Shown: in pieces, positions 1 to 10,177 of the stretch
Position numbering within the stretch: position 1 is the stretch's first letter
How the letters are laid out: every line of letters begins with the position of its first letter
Translations under genes and position numbers: made by a program
Source of the DNA: Sergeia podlipaevii
Lineage: Eukaryota > Euglenozoa > Kinetoplastea > Trypanosomatida > Trypanosomatidae
NCBI GenBank assembly: GCA_030849805.1
Contig: JASANZ010002186.1
Coordinates: forward strand, 1 to 64,000
DNA: 64,000 nucleotides
Direction of reading: 5' to 3'
Notes under the pieces: generated by a model
The model's database searches: none
What the model was told of the DNA's origin: nothing
What the model saw: only the letters and a program-made list of their open reading frames with translations

Positions 1-1345
1 CGCTCTACACTACAGTAGAATGTGCATCATACAATTTAAAAAAATACTTCAAAAGTTTTTGAAAAGAAAAAAGAATAGTTATCGCACAAGATAAAGAAAA
101 ATATTTGTACCACACATAATAAAGCAATACAAAGGCTGATGTTATGTACCCATAGCAATACAGGGGTCCCTCCTGCAGGATCACACCTTTCAGAGGTTAT
201 CTTGACAAAAATAGACAGTACCAACGCTCACTGCTTGTCTAGCTGTCTCGAGCTGTTATGATTGTTGCTTTTCAAAAAAGGTAGAGAGAGGATTACAATA
301 CAAGCTGTTCATATCGTTACAGCTGAGAGGCCGCTGTCTTTGGAAATACCACAAACAAAATTAGCAAATAAAAAAAATTACAAGGTTAGTATATACCGGA
401 AATATAGACAGATAAATGAATGCTGACAACAAAAAACGCTTCATTTGAGCAAAGCAGTATAATATGCATCAAAGATATAAATAGGTACACTGCTGCTGAA
501 CATTCATTACACTTTTTAAAGAATCTCAAGAATAACATCTTTCACAACTATCTAATGTCGAATTCTGAAAGAGGAAACGGAAATACCGCAAGCAAAATTA
601 GCAAATTAGATATAAAAATTGCAAAGTCGGTATATATCGGAAAAATAGACAGATAAATGAATACTGACAACAAAAAAAAAACAGTTCATTTAAGCAACGC
701 AGTATAATATGCATCTAGGTTTTAAATAGATACACTGTTGCTGAACATTCATTACACTTTTTATAGAGTGTCAAGAATAACATCTTTCACAACTATCTAA
801 TGTCGAATTCTGAAAGAGAAAATAGAAAAGTAAGCTAGGTGACTGTATAGCTGTTTATAAGTCCTCATTGAAAGTAATCTAAACCGTGTGTGTAGTAGAG
901 ATCGCTTTCATTGATCCTCCGGCTGTGTTGAATACCATAAAATTTTCTGCAACCTACAAGAACTGTTCATTGCTTTTTAAGAATCATCTCTTGCAATGTG
1001 TAAGATAACTCCCCGCATACATACTTTTGAGGTGAGCTATTGGTCATTGCCAGGAGGGTTCCTTGAGTAAGACAGTTATATATATATATTTTAAAAAAAG
1101 GTTAAGACTTGCGCTACAGCCTTATCTATATGTACATAAATACTGGAACTTTTCGTGCACAGATTTTACAAAATAACGACAAAATACAATGTCAACGGTA
1201 TTCTTGACAGCGCATAGCTCCTTAGAAAAAAAATATTAGTACCATTCAGCAATCTTGTTTTCTTCTCCTGTAGCTGTTCCCCTAAAAGCAAAAAAGGGAA
1301 GTACAGTCGCTCTTGTATATTGCAGCACAGCAGGCACCCTTACAC
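1..1345. other. AT-rich stretch downstream of the glycosyltransferase gene
   Basis: No convincing gene. The stretch is AT-rich and lies on the 3' side of the minus-strand glycosyltransferase, so it probably includes its 3' UTR. The only clear structure is the tandem repeat at 342-825, annotated separately. Open frames here are short and low in complexity. Confidence 0.6.
342..825. repeat. Two-copy tandem repeat, unit about 240 bases
   Basis: The block beginning ggaaatacc at 342 recurs at 579. Matching landmarks include gataaatgaa at 411 and 652, and tctaatgtcg at 551 and 796. The offset drifts from 238 to 245 because of small indels in A-runs. The copies are about 342-578 and 579-825 and differ at scattered positions, so the duplication is not very recent. 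An open frame at 420-656 spans the unit boundary and does not look coding. Confidence 0.85.
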
Positions 1346-2869
1346 TCATATTGTGATTTCGATTTTACTCAAGGACGCTGCGCACATCGTGCGATACAAC
1401 ACACGACTGTGAGTTGATGACGACCACAGGTGCATGTGGCTCCCGGACAGAAACTCCTGTGTCTCACGGCGGGAGTCATCGTTGAACATCATCGGCAAGT
1501 ACCATTGAATAAATGGTAGCGCTTGTTTGACACGTCGCAACTTATCTTCTCCAGCCATGTGTGCCATTATCGGAAACACACGATGTGTGACACCATCCAC
1601 AATATCCACACCATCACGCGGCCTTAGGGACAGAAGCGGAGGGGCAATGTCAATCACACCACTTCCCTCTTGCACACGACGCTTGGAAAAACTCGCAGGG
1701 CCACCGGACTGCTGGTACACTTCATGGATATACTTGTCATCAATCGGATAGTTATACTCGTAGTACATCTCGCTGTCCGGCTTAGAGTCGGACTCGTTCC
1801 GTATAAAGGAAAAATTATAGGTGAGTACTCCATCCGTTTTATTCGCGGGCCATCTTTCGTTGGTCAGTTGATAATTTCCCTGCGCTTTTCGAACAAAGAG
1901 AGCAGTGAACTCCTGAAGTTCCTCCAGTTGTATTATCCCTGCGCGCAACCCATTTGATGAGCGCATGTCTTGCCACTGAGCGGGATCGTTCGCAATCAGC
2001 GCGTCACTGCCCATCTCCCAGTACCGGAGTTCCTTGTACAGATGAGCCAGAACACTCTGATCGGATCCCCATGTGCCATCCATAACAGGTGTGTGTGTAT
2101 TTGTGTATTCCACAATGGCTTGGTACACCTCACGTAGTGCCCACACACGCGCAACAAAAGTGCCGCTGTTCAAGTAGCGCATACTGTTAAGGTGCGACCT
2201 TACTCGTGGTGCGAGCACCATCCCGTGTTCCTCCGCGTATGCCTTCGACGCATTTATCATGATGTCAAAATCTACTGCGCAAGACTTCAGTCCACGAAAG
2301 AAGTGTCGAGAATAGCAATTGCTTTCCCCTGAAACCACAAACGGCGCCATCTTCCGTCCCTCGCGTACCGCGCGTGGATCCACTTCACGCGGACTGGCAG
2401 CCGACTCGGCGATGAAGCGATCAATATATGGGAGCGGGTCCATCCCAGTGAAGAGGGCGTCAGAGTCAGTGAAGATCAGCACATCCTCGTCACACAGACC
2501 CGACTCAACAAGAGTATTAAGCACAATATCAATTTTACTTAAAAGTCGAAAGCCTTGATAATCATACCCAATGACAACTGTCGGCAGCCCACTCATATGC
2601 GCAGAGGCAACGTTGATGCACAGCTCATCGGTGATGTGTGTGCTGACAACAACTGCCATCACACGCACCTCGCCACCCCTGCCATCCGAGCGGCGCAGGT
2701 ATACCTCCTCCTCATCAACTGGTGAGGGATTTAGGGATTGGGGTTCGCTGGACGAAAAAAGCAACCATAACAGCATGACCTGGAGCGCAATAAGCAGACA
2801 CACGGCAGCGCGCAATGCCCTCTTCACGTGTTTGGGCAATCTGAGCTTAGCGTGCCCTCTACTGGTCAT
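1346..2869 (-). CDS. PLOD-type (ESAG3-like) glycosyltransferase, type II membrane protein
   Basis: The 507-residue protein has a short basic N-terminus, one hydrophobic segment at about residues 18-40 and a lumenal part, the layout of a Golgi/ER type II glycosyltransferase. The GT-A fold is supported by a metal-binding motif in FTDSDALF, then FVVSGESNCY, RYLNSGTFVARV and a downstream SDQSVL block. The order matches the glycosyltransferase domain of procollagen lysyl hydroxylases (PLOD) and the trypanosome ESAG3 family. The donor sugar and acceptor cannot be read from sequence. It is the only long intact gene on the minus strand. Its ATG at 2869 lies on the side of the strand-switch region. 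Fold is fairly certain; the ESAG3 assignment is moderate. Confidence 0.75.
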   Translation of the reverse strand: MTSRGHAKLRLPKHVKRALRAAVCLLIALQVMLLWLLFSSSEPQSLNPSPVDEEEVYLRRSDGRGGEVRVMAVVVSTHITDELCINVASAHMSGLPTVVIGYDYQGFRLLSKIDIVLNTLVESGLCDEDVLIFTDSDALFTGMDPLPYIDRFIAESAASPREVDPRAVREGRKMAPFVVSGESNCYSRHFFRGLKSCAVDFDIMINASKAYAEEHGMVLAPRVRSHLNSMRYLNSGTFVARVWALREVYQAIVEYTNTHTPVMDGTWGSDQSVLAHLYKELRYWEMGSDALIANDPAQWQDMRSSNGLRAGIIQLEELQEFTALFVRKAQGNYQLTNERWPANKTDGVLTYNFSFIRNESDSKPDSEMYYEYNYPIDDKYIHEVYQQSGGPASFSKRRVQEGSGVIDIAPPLLSLRPRDGVDIVDGVTHRVFPIMAHMAGEDKLRRVKQALPFIQWYLPMMFNDDSRRETQEFLSGSHMHLWSSSTHSRVLYRTMCAASLSKIEITI

Positions 2870-4209
2870 GAGCGCGATTGCAGGTCAAAAGGTTCTGATG
2901 TGATAGAGAATTGACACTGAAAAACTCCACGCTGTGCACAGATGAAAGTCTGCTGTGTAGACGCTGACAAAAGGTGTTTAACTATCAAAAGAAAAAAAAA
3001 AAAGTTAGCAAGAGAGATATAGAAGGTATAGCATTGCCACGTAGTACAAGTAAATAAAAAGATATGACAAAAGTAGAGTGGTATACAAGTTTAACAGACA
3101 GCTAGCGTCTCAAGTCACCTTGAATGGTGATCAGTTCGATAGTCTGTTGCCATCAACACCGAGTAGAAGGACTAGAACAACCTCTTTAATCTTACGGCAT
3201 GGGAAGTTCCGTACCACACTTCCAACATCCACAGTTGTAATGAGTCTCAGTAAGAAGCTTGACATTAGCTTTTGCTATGGGATCACAGCGTATTTATACT
3301 TGATACAATGAAAAAAGAAACAAAGAGGAAAGCTGCAAAGTAGTGAAATCCACAACGCAACGTCGAATAACATACGTAGCAGCTCACTACAGCTAGCTAG
3401 TACGTGCCAGCTATGAATGAAGCAAGAAAAAAGTCACAATGTATCTGTGCTCAAAATGAAAAAAGGGAAAGCCACCAAGCAACATAAGAAAACCCCCTCA
3501 TCTTTACAACAAACACAATACTACTGCCACAAAAATAGCAAAATCCCATAACACAATTGAGGTCCAAAAAAAAAAAAATGGAGAACTAAAATGATGTTAA
3601 ATATCGCATTTGATATCATAAAAGAAAATGAAAGTATCAGAAATGGAAAGCAGCTAATTTACGAGGCAACCTTGATTAAACAAATGCGCTTACGAAGAAT
3701 GAATCGCACAAGAACAACAATAAAGAAGAACAAAATACATTACTTAATACATCTCTGCAACTGGAGCTTCTCACAAAAGAAAAAAAGGGTACGCTCAGCG
3801 CAAGCAAATAGATCTGTAGATGGGCGGGTTAATGCAAAAAAGTAACTGTCGGCACAACTGGTAAACCCTGTAAAATTGGAAATAAAAAAAGTTCAAAATA
3901 ATAAGATATAAAGATTGTATATTTAAAAAAGATGTGCCTTTCTAAAAAAAGAAAACGAAGCGGCAACATAACGTGAACACCATTGTTGTTGCATTGTCGC
4001 CGTAAGAGCACAGTCAGCTCTCTTTACCATAATGGTGCACCATAAACGAAGCTCCATCAAGCACATCCCAGCAAGCGATCTTCATTTTTATTTTTCTTCG
4101 TAAACACCTATTTCCAGGTCTGCTCCGGCGCGCCAGCCACCATTCCAAATACCCCCTTACAAACAATCGCCTAGAGCTCCAAATGCGCGAAGACGTGGAG
4201 ACCAGTCCC
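2870..4209. other. Intergenic, AT-rich
   Basis: Nothing gene-like was found between the glycosyltransferase start and the retroelement remnant. The sequence is rich in A-runs on the plus strand, which are T-runs on the minus strand and could serve minus-strand trans-splicing. A short open frame at 3591-3845 is lysine/arginine/asparagine-rich, as expected for translated A-rich DNA. Confidence 0.5.
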
Positions 4210-5640
4210 TCAGTCAGAGGGCGGTGCGAGGCTCAGGCTAGATCGGATGCTCGATGTGGATCGATATCGCTTTCTGGGCTTCACCTCACCCTTTTCATCC
4301 ATCCTTGTGTGCAATGCCGAAGCAAGGAGGGGAGGGGAAACTATTAAGGGAGGGGGAGAGGATACAGTCTGCTCGTGAGCGGAGACAGCAACGGCCTCTT
4401 CATTCTTCTCCAGGGAGTCGATGAGGGCCGGAGCAGGTAGCTTGAAGACTTCGGCCAAGTACATGGCAAGCTGCTTGCTGTTGAAAAGTTTGTCCCGTTT
4501 TATCTCCTGTAGGTTGTACTTGTTTCGGATGGTTACCAGAGCTCGGCAGATGAGGAAGTGACCCGAAGTTTCCATACACCTCGTGTGTCGGAACCATGGG
4601 TCTCTCTTTACCCTGTACTGGGCATCATTGTGGTACCTATCCAAGTGTGTTGCGAGGGAGAGATCATTGGCGAATGTGTTGTTGCACTGCGGGCAGAGGA
4701 GTCTAGTAGAAGGGTTCTGAACAGTCACCCGCTCGTCCTTCTCCGCAGCAACCGTGTACTGTCTCATCTCGGGGTGCTTAGTGCGCATATGGAAGGCAAG
4801 GCCGGCCGTGGAGGTGTAGGGCCGTTTGCGGAAGCTGCACGGGTGCGGCGCGGGGTCTTTCACGTTGGCGTCTGGTGCGCGAGAGTCTCCAACCTTATGC
4901 ATCTTGTACACGTGCACGTGCATATTGCCCTTGTACGCATACTCGCTCGGACAGTACAGGCACTTGAATCACTGTATCGTAACGGACTCAGTCTTTGGTC
5001 TGTGGCGTGGTGACAGCTCGCTATCTGGTCTTACGAAGAGTGTCTCACCTGGATGATGCCGTCATATGTGTCTATTGACCGCGGTAGTGCGAAAATGTAG
5101 TCTATAGTAGGGACACTTCATCCCCACGTAGTCTTGCTGTTCTTCCCGATTTCGACCTGCTTTCACACGTTGCTCTTCTGCTAAAGGAAGAGGCTTGTCT
5201 GGATGAGCTGAGCGTGCGTGGCGGACCAGCCACAATGCATGATACTGCTTCTCGCAGTATGGGCACTGATACTTGCCATCCACACGTGCGCAGATGGGCC
5301 TCTTTTGCGGAGTGGAACATTCTGGGGGTGGAGGGCTCGCAGCGCGTCCAGCGTTGGGACACTTGTGCGCGTCAAAGTGAAGCTGCACTGTGTATTCCTT
5401 CCCGCAATCCGCACATCGCAGAATCGGGCCTTGGAGCCTGGCAACTGAAGCAGGGACTTCCAAACGTGGAACTTTGGGTGGGGGCGGCTGCATCTCAGTG
5501 TGGTCAGTCAGCGCCCCTTTTACCAACTTCTTCTTATCCACTGCCGTTTCCAGGTGGCTCTTAGTCATATGATCTGCGTAGGCTTCTCTCTCTACCGTTT
5601 GGAGCTGACAGTGCTGGCAGAGAATCATCTGGCCAATAGA
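4210..5640 (-). pseudogene. Retroelement C2H2 zinc-finger region, copy A
   Basis: Open pieces at 5062-5628 and 4210-4923 carry successive C2H2-like modules, including MILCQHCQLQTV, LRCADCGKEYTVQLHFDAH, YQCPYCEKQYHALWLVRH, FKCLYCPSEYAYKG and LLCPQCNNTFANDLSLATH. The pieces are separated by TGA codons, one just after NRHI near 5060 and one just before FKCLYC near 4973. In ingi/L1Tc elements such fingers form the polyprotein C-terminus and probably bind nucleic acid. The reading frame enters from the RNase H piece through a frameshift near 5640. Confidence 0.75.
4731..5003. repeat. Direct repeat, copy 1 (zinc-finger block)
   Basis: This is the partner of 6317-6590: about 272 bases in the same orientation with roughly 27 differences by eye. 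Both copies lie inside the decayed retroelement. Confidence 0.85.
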
Positions 5641-6316
5641 GGGGGCTGCAACTGCCTTTCTCTACACCAAGGCAGCCTGATTTGCCAGCAGCTTGCCGAT
5701 ACTGCTTGTTCAAGGACGCATAGCACCATCGACACGATGTATCCTCCGATAACCTGATCAACCTATTCAACCAACCATAGTGCGACGAGATGCCACACCG
5801 AAATTGGGCCATCAACGCTTCTCCGCATCGGGAAAACGAGTTATCCTTTGGTGCTGGGTTGTTGTCCCTTAGCAGTGTCTGTCGGTGAGTAGGGGGGATG
5901 GCCAATTTCCGCTGTGTAGGACAAACATGCCTCCTTCGCACAGCAGTAACAATGTCGGTGATCCATGCCGAGGCGGTCCGGGGAAGGTGAGCCGCTGCCT
6001 TTGCCTTCACATCGGCAGCTTCATTCCTTTCCAGGTCACAGTGTCCAAAGATGAATTGGAAGGACAGTCTAGCATGTCTCTGTACTAGGCTCAGGATTAT
6101 CGACCATATGCGTCTCAGTACACCATCTTGCACCGTGGTGGGGCCCATGTTGAGCGCAGCAAGGGCCGAAAGGAGTCCGTGTAGATAGCTATTACTTTCT
6201 TACCTTTCTTTTTGGGATGTACTGTAATAGCATACGGAGCTCAGCTTCCAGGGCCAGGCATTCAGTCCTATAGCTGCACGCCAAAGATCCACCTTCACCG
6301 CTCCGTTGATCCACCC
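5561..6316 (-). pseudogene. Retroelement RNase H domain remnant
   Basis: The minus-strand open piece at 5561-6148 contains FGHCDLERNEAADVKAKAA, resembling the C-terminal half of RNase H domains in ingi-clade retroelements, and a later CRWC cluster. The N-terminal part lies at about 6180-6316 in another frame (SYRTECLALEAELRMLL, then IYTDS after a break). Frameshifts near 6180 and 5640 make it non-functional. It would have degraded the RNA strand of the RNA-DNA hybrid during retrotransposition. Confidence 0.75.
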
Positions 6317-6590
6317 GCTCGTCCTTCTCCGCAGCAACCGTGTACTGTCTCATCTCGGGGTCCTTAGTGCGCATATGTAAGGCAAGGCCAGCCGTGGAGG
6401 TGTAGGGCCGTTTGCGGAAGCTGCACGGGTGCGGCACGGGGTCTATCACATTGGGATCTGATGTGCTAGAGTCTCCGACCTTATGCATCTTGAACACGTG
6501 CACGTGCATGTTGCCCCATGTACGCGTACTTATTCAGGCAGTACGGGCACTTGAATCACTGTATCGTAACGGACTCCGTCTTCGGCTTGC
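6317..6590. repeat. Direct repeat, copy 2 (zinc-finger block)
   Basis: This is the partner of 4731-5003. The left edge at 6317 is a sharp junction with RNase H sequence. The right edge fades near 6590. Confidence 0.85.
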
Positions 6591-6600
6591 GGTCATTGTG
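6317..6600 (-). pseudogene. Retroelement zinc-finger fragment, copy B
   Basis: This segment is about 90% identical to 4731-5003 and encodes the same finger pair, KMHKVGDSS and HPCSFRKRPYTSTAGL. It shares the in-frame TGA in front of FKCPYC. It ends abruptly at 6317, where sequence switches to the middle of an RNase H domain. Related sequence may continue to about 6730, with a Cys/His-containing stretch upstream of this finger. Confidence 0.7.
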
Positions 6601-6730
6601 CAAGTGGCAGCGCTGCCAGCCGGCGCGGGCAGCTGTGGAGCGTTGCAAGCGTGCTATGTGTCCCAGGTCTCTCAGACAAGGATTTACCCCAGGGCTTGTA
6701 TGCCAAATGTCACGACCCCGCAAACGTAAG

Positions 6731-7781
6731 CGAGGTACATTTGCAGGCTCCTGACTTCCCCCAGCTCGGGGTACTAGTCCCTGATACCACGAAGAGCTCA
6801 TCGGTATCATCAGGGCAAAGGTATAAAAGCAGTGAAAACAGATATGTGCTGAAGGTACACGCAGAAATAGCAACAAAAGTGCCTTCAGGTCAAACAAAAA
6901 TTTTGGGGTGATGCGTGCGAACTCGAAGGGGGAGTGCAAAGGCCTTTAGAGATGCCATATCAGCAAGCCATGGTGGTACACTTGTAAAGAACCTACACGA
7001 ACAGATGAGCTGCAAAGGGACACCATGTGCACAATAAGTCTAACAAAGAGCAGTACGTTAAGCACTGTATCCATGACTAACTCTGACGGTGCGTGATATC
7101 CTTTCGGAGTCAACTCAATATGGTTAGATTTATTGTAGGTAGGTATGTTCAGCCCATCAAGAATATATGCATTATCTGTTTGTTCAAATGCGGGAACAGG
7201 CGCTGTCATTAAGCATGAAAATGTGGGGAAGCAATTCTGTGTGGTGCGTAGTACGCCAATATAGAGCAGAAGATAAACAAGATCATTGATGTGGCTACTG
7301 CTTCTGTAGAGAAAATATAAAAATGTGTGCTCAGTCGCATGGCATACAGCAAGTCATGAGCGGCACTATATGCCTCTCGCTTCCTCATGAAAATATTCCG
7401 ACAGAAAAAATATTTGAAGAATCTTCGGAAAGCTCTTGATGTGCTGTACTTACTTAAGACACCAAAACAAAAAGAGATAAAAAGCTAGATAAGCTTTGTG
7501 CTAGAAAGCGTTCGATTGTCTTCCGATTTCATTGAACAATGTGCCGTACACAAGATTGCATAAAAATCAATTTGACACAAATCTTTGAAAGAAAGGCGTG
7601 TCATTCGACTTTGAGCACATCACAAAATTGAAACAGTTTTACGGTGTGGCATTTGTCACACAGTCACAGTATTTTGAGGTTCATAAAAGTGTTTTCGTTT
7701 AAATCTGTATTCTGTGTGCTTTTCCTCAATCTTCATAATTGTTGTTTTGAAGACACATATAAAAAGATCTATAAAGAAAAG
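6731..7781. other. Region with no firm gene
   Basis: A minus-strand open frame at 6946-7209 (87 codons, ending VYHHGLLIWHL) has a fairly protein-like composition but no recognisable motif. It could be a gene fragment, a small unknown gene or chance. The rest is AT-rich and without structure that I can name. Confidence 0.4.
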
Positions 7782-8330
7782 TCATGAAAGCATACAGCTT
7801 GGAGACTGAAGAATCGTAAAACGCTCATATTCTCTATTGAGAAGATCGATTAGGCAGTCACATCGTGCAAGCTGATCGACGTTAAGAATCGAGCCGGCCT
7901 CCATTGGAACAGCCACATGTAGCGACGACTTTGTAATTATGTTACGGTGAACGAGGGTGGATATCCAGTATTGGAATTTAGGATAGGAGTTAAACAAGTG
8001 GTTAAATTGTGAAGGGCAATGGTGCCAAGTAGGGGTGCCTGTTGCGGACGCCTGTGCACACAGAAGCTGGGGTACAGTACCACTGAGCGGCCGTATTAGA
8101 TTTAGATGTTCGATGTCACGCTTCAAAACGGGTTGGAACGTCTCTCCGCACCCTGGTAACCATAGGTTGTGAGAAACATTCATATACAATAGTTTCAGTC
8201 CAATTTTCGTTGCAAGGCATGAAGAAATCCACAGTGGAGAACGAAAGTCGCGCGCTGTCGCCAAGAAGGACAGCTGTGTGACAATGTATGGATTCTCTAT
8301 TAAAGAATGTGAGTCAATGAAGTAGTGCAT
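7782..8330 (-). CDS. Hypothetical protein, possible ArdC-N-like fold
   Basis: This open frame of 182 residues reads towards the left. Upstream on the minus strand (about 8360-8410) is a long pyrimidine-rich tract followed by AG sites shortly before the ATG, which looks like a trans-splice acceptor and supports expression. There is no signal peptide or membrane segment. The N-terminal block ENPYIVTQLSFLATARDFRS followed by PLWISSCLATKIGLKLL resembles the N-terminal pattern of ArdC-type single-strand DNA-binding domains (small residues, then SPxW, then a helix ending in LG). Such domains are thought to have been recruited by kinetoplastids. That link is my inference from pattern only. Equally possible is a fragment of an unrelated family. 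Confidence 0.45.
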   Translation of the reverse strand: MHYFIDSHSLIENPYIVTQLSFLATARDFRSPLWISSCLATKIGLKLLYMNVSHNLWLPGCGETFQPVLKRDIEHLNLIRPLSGTVPQLLCAQASATGTPTWHHCPSQFNHLFNSYPKFQYWISTLVHRNIITKSSLHVAVPMEAGSILNVDQLARCDCLIDLLNREYERFTILQSPSCMLS

Positions 8331-8489
8331 GTTGTCAATAGCTTTTGTTGTACCTCTACTTTACGTTGCAAAAGAAAAAAGAAGCGGACAGAAAAAATAC
8401 ATAAGAGCATAGCAAAAAAAGAGATAATGAAATGCGGCACCGTCGGCGACAGGATAGCGCGGCGCTATCCCTAAAACCTGAAAGGACGT

Positions 8490-8502
8490 CCCCCCCCCCC
8501 CC
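8490..8502 (+). repeat. Poly(C) run, 13 bases
   Basis: Uninterrupted C-run inside the strand-switch region. Similar runs occur at 25350-25360, 43114-43125 and 62585-62595, all in non-coding DNA and all C on the plus strand. Confidence 0.9.
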
Positions 8503-9227
8503 AACCCCGCACGCAGGGCGGATTGCCCTGTTGTATAGGAGCTCCTGTGTCATCCAGGCAACGCAAAATAGGGGGAGGGGCACAATGACGTTCGGCATTC
8601 AATTCTATAACAAAAAGAAAAGTGATTCGTTGATTTCGAAGTAACTATTTTTGTGGGTTGAGATAATTTGTTTTTCTCATAGCACCTGGTTAAATATTGT
8701 CCTACGTTGCAAAATGTATTCAAGAGCTTTATATATTTGCTGCTTGTGTTTCTCCCGATGAGCGGAAAATCATTATAGCGCAACTGCCCTAAGCAGTTCC
8801 GTACTAGATGAAAAATTTCCCAAAAGCTACGAAAAAAAAAAAAATCAATGAGAGCAATATTCTCGTAGTCAGTGTGTGGCCACTTTTATCTTCTTCATGA
8901 ATACACACAAAAAAAGCCCAGTACTCTCGATGTAAAATATATATTTCTATTTACGTTTTCACTTGTATTTACTATCACAGATAATTTCCTGATTAAATTG
9001 GTACATATATACATACATTGTGACTATTTGTGTGTAGTTGTCTATGTCTATGCAATTGATATTTCTGCAAATTATTGCTTTTTAGTGAGACTGATAAGTT
9101 TATCGCCTATCGCACACTTTTTTTCAATATTCATTTTTTTATGCGTTGTTTAAAAACCATACCCACTTTTTAAAATGCTTTTTCTCGTTATTTCTGTGTT
9201 TTGATTTATTTCTATTTTTACTTTTAG

Positions 9228-9259
9228 CTTTCTTTTTTCCCCACAAAAAAAGTATACAG
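9228..9259 (+). promoter_or_regulatory. Probable spliced-leader acceptor of fibrillarin
   Basis: A pyrimidine tract at 9228-9241 is followed by AG at 9251-9252 and again at 9258-9259, directly before the ATG at 9260. Another AG at 9226-9227 lies upstream of the tract. Any of these would give a 5' UTR of at most 32 bases and would exclude upstream start codons. Confidence 0.6.
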
Positions 9260-10177
9260 ATGCGCGGTGGATTTGGCGGACGTGGCGGTGGTCGCGGTGG
9301 TGGTCGTGGCGGCGGTTTCGGTGGTCGCGGAGGCGCAGGCGGTCGTGGCGGTGGCGGTCGTGGCGGCTTTGGCGATCGCGGTGGCGGTCGCGGTGGCGGT
9401 CGCGGCGGAGGTCGTGGAGGTCGTGGTGGCGGTCGCGGCGGCGCTGGCGCTAAGGTCATTGTCGAGCCACATATGCTTCACCCTGGTGTCTTTGTTTCAA
9501 AAGGCAAAGCTGATTCTCTTTGCACACTGAACATGGTGCCTGGTATTTCTGTTTACGGTGAAAAACGTATTGAACTTGGCGCTACCCAGGGCGGTGATGA
9601 AAAAAAAGAGTACCGTTTGTGGAATCCCTACCGCTCAAAGTTGGCTGCGTCGATTTATAGTGGCGTGAGCAGCATCCATATGGGCCCTGGTTCTAAAGTT
9701 CTGTACCTCGGTGGTGCTACGGGGACAACTGTTAGCCACGTAAGCGATCTCGTTGGTCCTGAAGGCATGGTGTATGCAGTAGAGTTTTCCCATCGCGTCG
9801 GCCGCGATCTTGTGGAGATGTCCAAGCGTCGCCCGAACATTGTGCCCATTATCGAGGATGCTCGCTACCCTATGAAGTACCGCATGCTTGTCCCTATGGT
9901 TGACTGCATTTTTATGGATGTTGCACAGCCTGATCAGGCTCGTATTCTTGCTCTCAATGCGCAAGCTTTCCTCCGCAATGGTGGCCACTACGTGGTTTCT
10001 ATCAAGGCAAACTGCATTGACTCAACCCTTGATGCTGCTGTTGTTATTGCGTCAGAGCAGAACAAACTCAAGAAAGATAAGCTGAGGCCTCTTGAGCAGG
10101 CTAGTCTAGAGCCTTTTGAGAGAGATCATGCGGTGGTCGTGGGTGTTTACCGCCCTGTTAAGAAGAGTGCGAGCTAA
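9260..10177 (+). CDS. Fibrillarin (NOP1), rRNA 2'-O-methyltransferase
   Basis: This is the catalytic subunit of C/D-box snoRNPs. It transfers methyl groups from S-adenosylmethionine to rRNA riboses in the nucleolus. The 305-residue protein starts with a glycine/arginine-rich domain (about residues 1-70, GGRGG repeats). The conserved methyltransferase follows, with [18 protein letters not shown], the SAM-binding [26 protein letters not shown] and the catalytic region [10 protein letters not shown] chose the ATG at 9260 because the GAR domain begins there and the frame upstream is only a pyrimidine tract. It is the first gene of the plus-strand array. Its C/D guide partners appear to be encoded at the far end of the window. 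Confidence 0.97.
   Translation: MRGGFGGRGGGRGGGRGGGFGGRGGAGGRGGGGRGGFGDRGGGRGGGRGGGRGGRGGGRGGAGAKVIVEPHMLHPGVFVSKGKADSLCTLNMVPGISVYGEKRIELGATQGGDEKKEYRLWNPYRSKLAASIYSGVSSIHMGPGSKVLYLGGATGTTVSHVSDLVGPEGMVYAVEFSHRVGRDLVEMSKRRPNIVPIIEDARYPMKYRMLVPMVDCIFMDVAQPDQARILALNAQAFLRNGGHYVVSIKANCIDSTLDAAVVIASEQNKLKKDKLRPLEQASLEPFERDHAVVVGVYRPVKKSAS

Larger units (their letters stand above)
4210..6730 (-). mobile_element. Decayed ingi/L1Tc-like non-LTR retroelement, rearranged
   Basis: Minus-strand reading gives fragments of the C-terminal part of an ingi/L1Tc-type polyprotein. They are an RNase H region with the hallmark-like block FGHCDLERNEAAD, followed by several C2H2 zinc fingers. In-frame stops and frameshifts break all frames, so the element is dead. 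No reverse transcriptase or endonuclease part is present. The order is abnormal: a second zinc-finger fragment sits upstream of RNase H, so this is a join of two copies or an internal duplication. The left end near 4210 probably approximates the element's 3' end, but no clear poly(A) tail or target-site duplication is visible. Confidence 0.8.
8331..9259. promoter_or_regulatory. Divergent strand-switch region, probable Pol II start zone
   Basis: Minus-strand features end here and an unbroken plus-strand array begins with fibrillarin. In trypanosomatids such divergent switch regions are where Pol II transcription of both polycistronic units starts, usually without a conserved promoter motif. 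The stretch is AT-rich apart from a GC-richer island at about 8430-8580 that holds a run of 13 C. On the plus strand, pyrimidine tracts at 9160-9245 supply the fibrillarin acceptor. Confidence 0.6.

Noticed and set aside
420..656. A 78-codon frame in the tandem repeat
   Set aside because: The second repeat copy does not preserve it, and the composition is that of AT-rich noncoding DNA.
9139..9481. Proline- and alanine/threonine-rich minus-strand frames over the fibrillarin GAR domain
   Set aside because: They are complements of GGN/CGN repeats and have no independent support.
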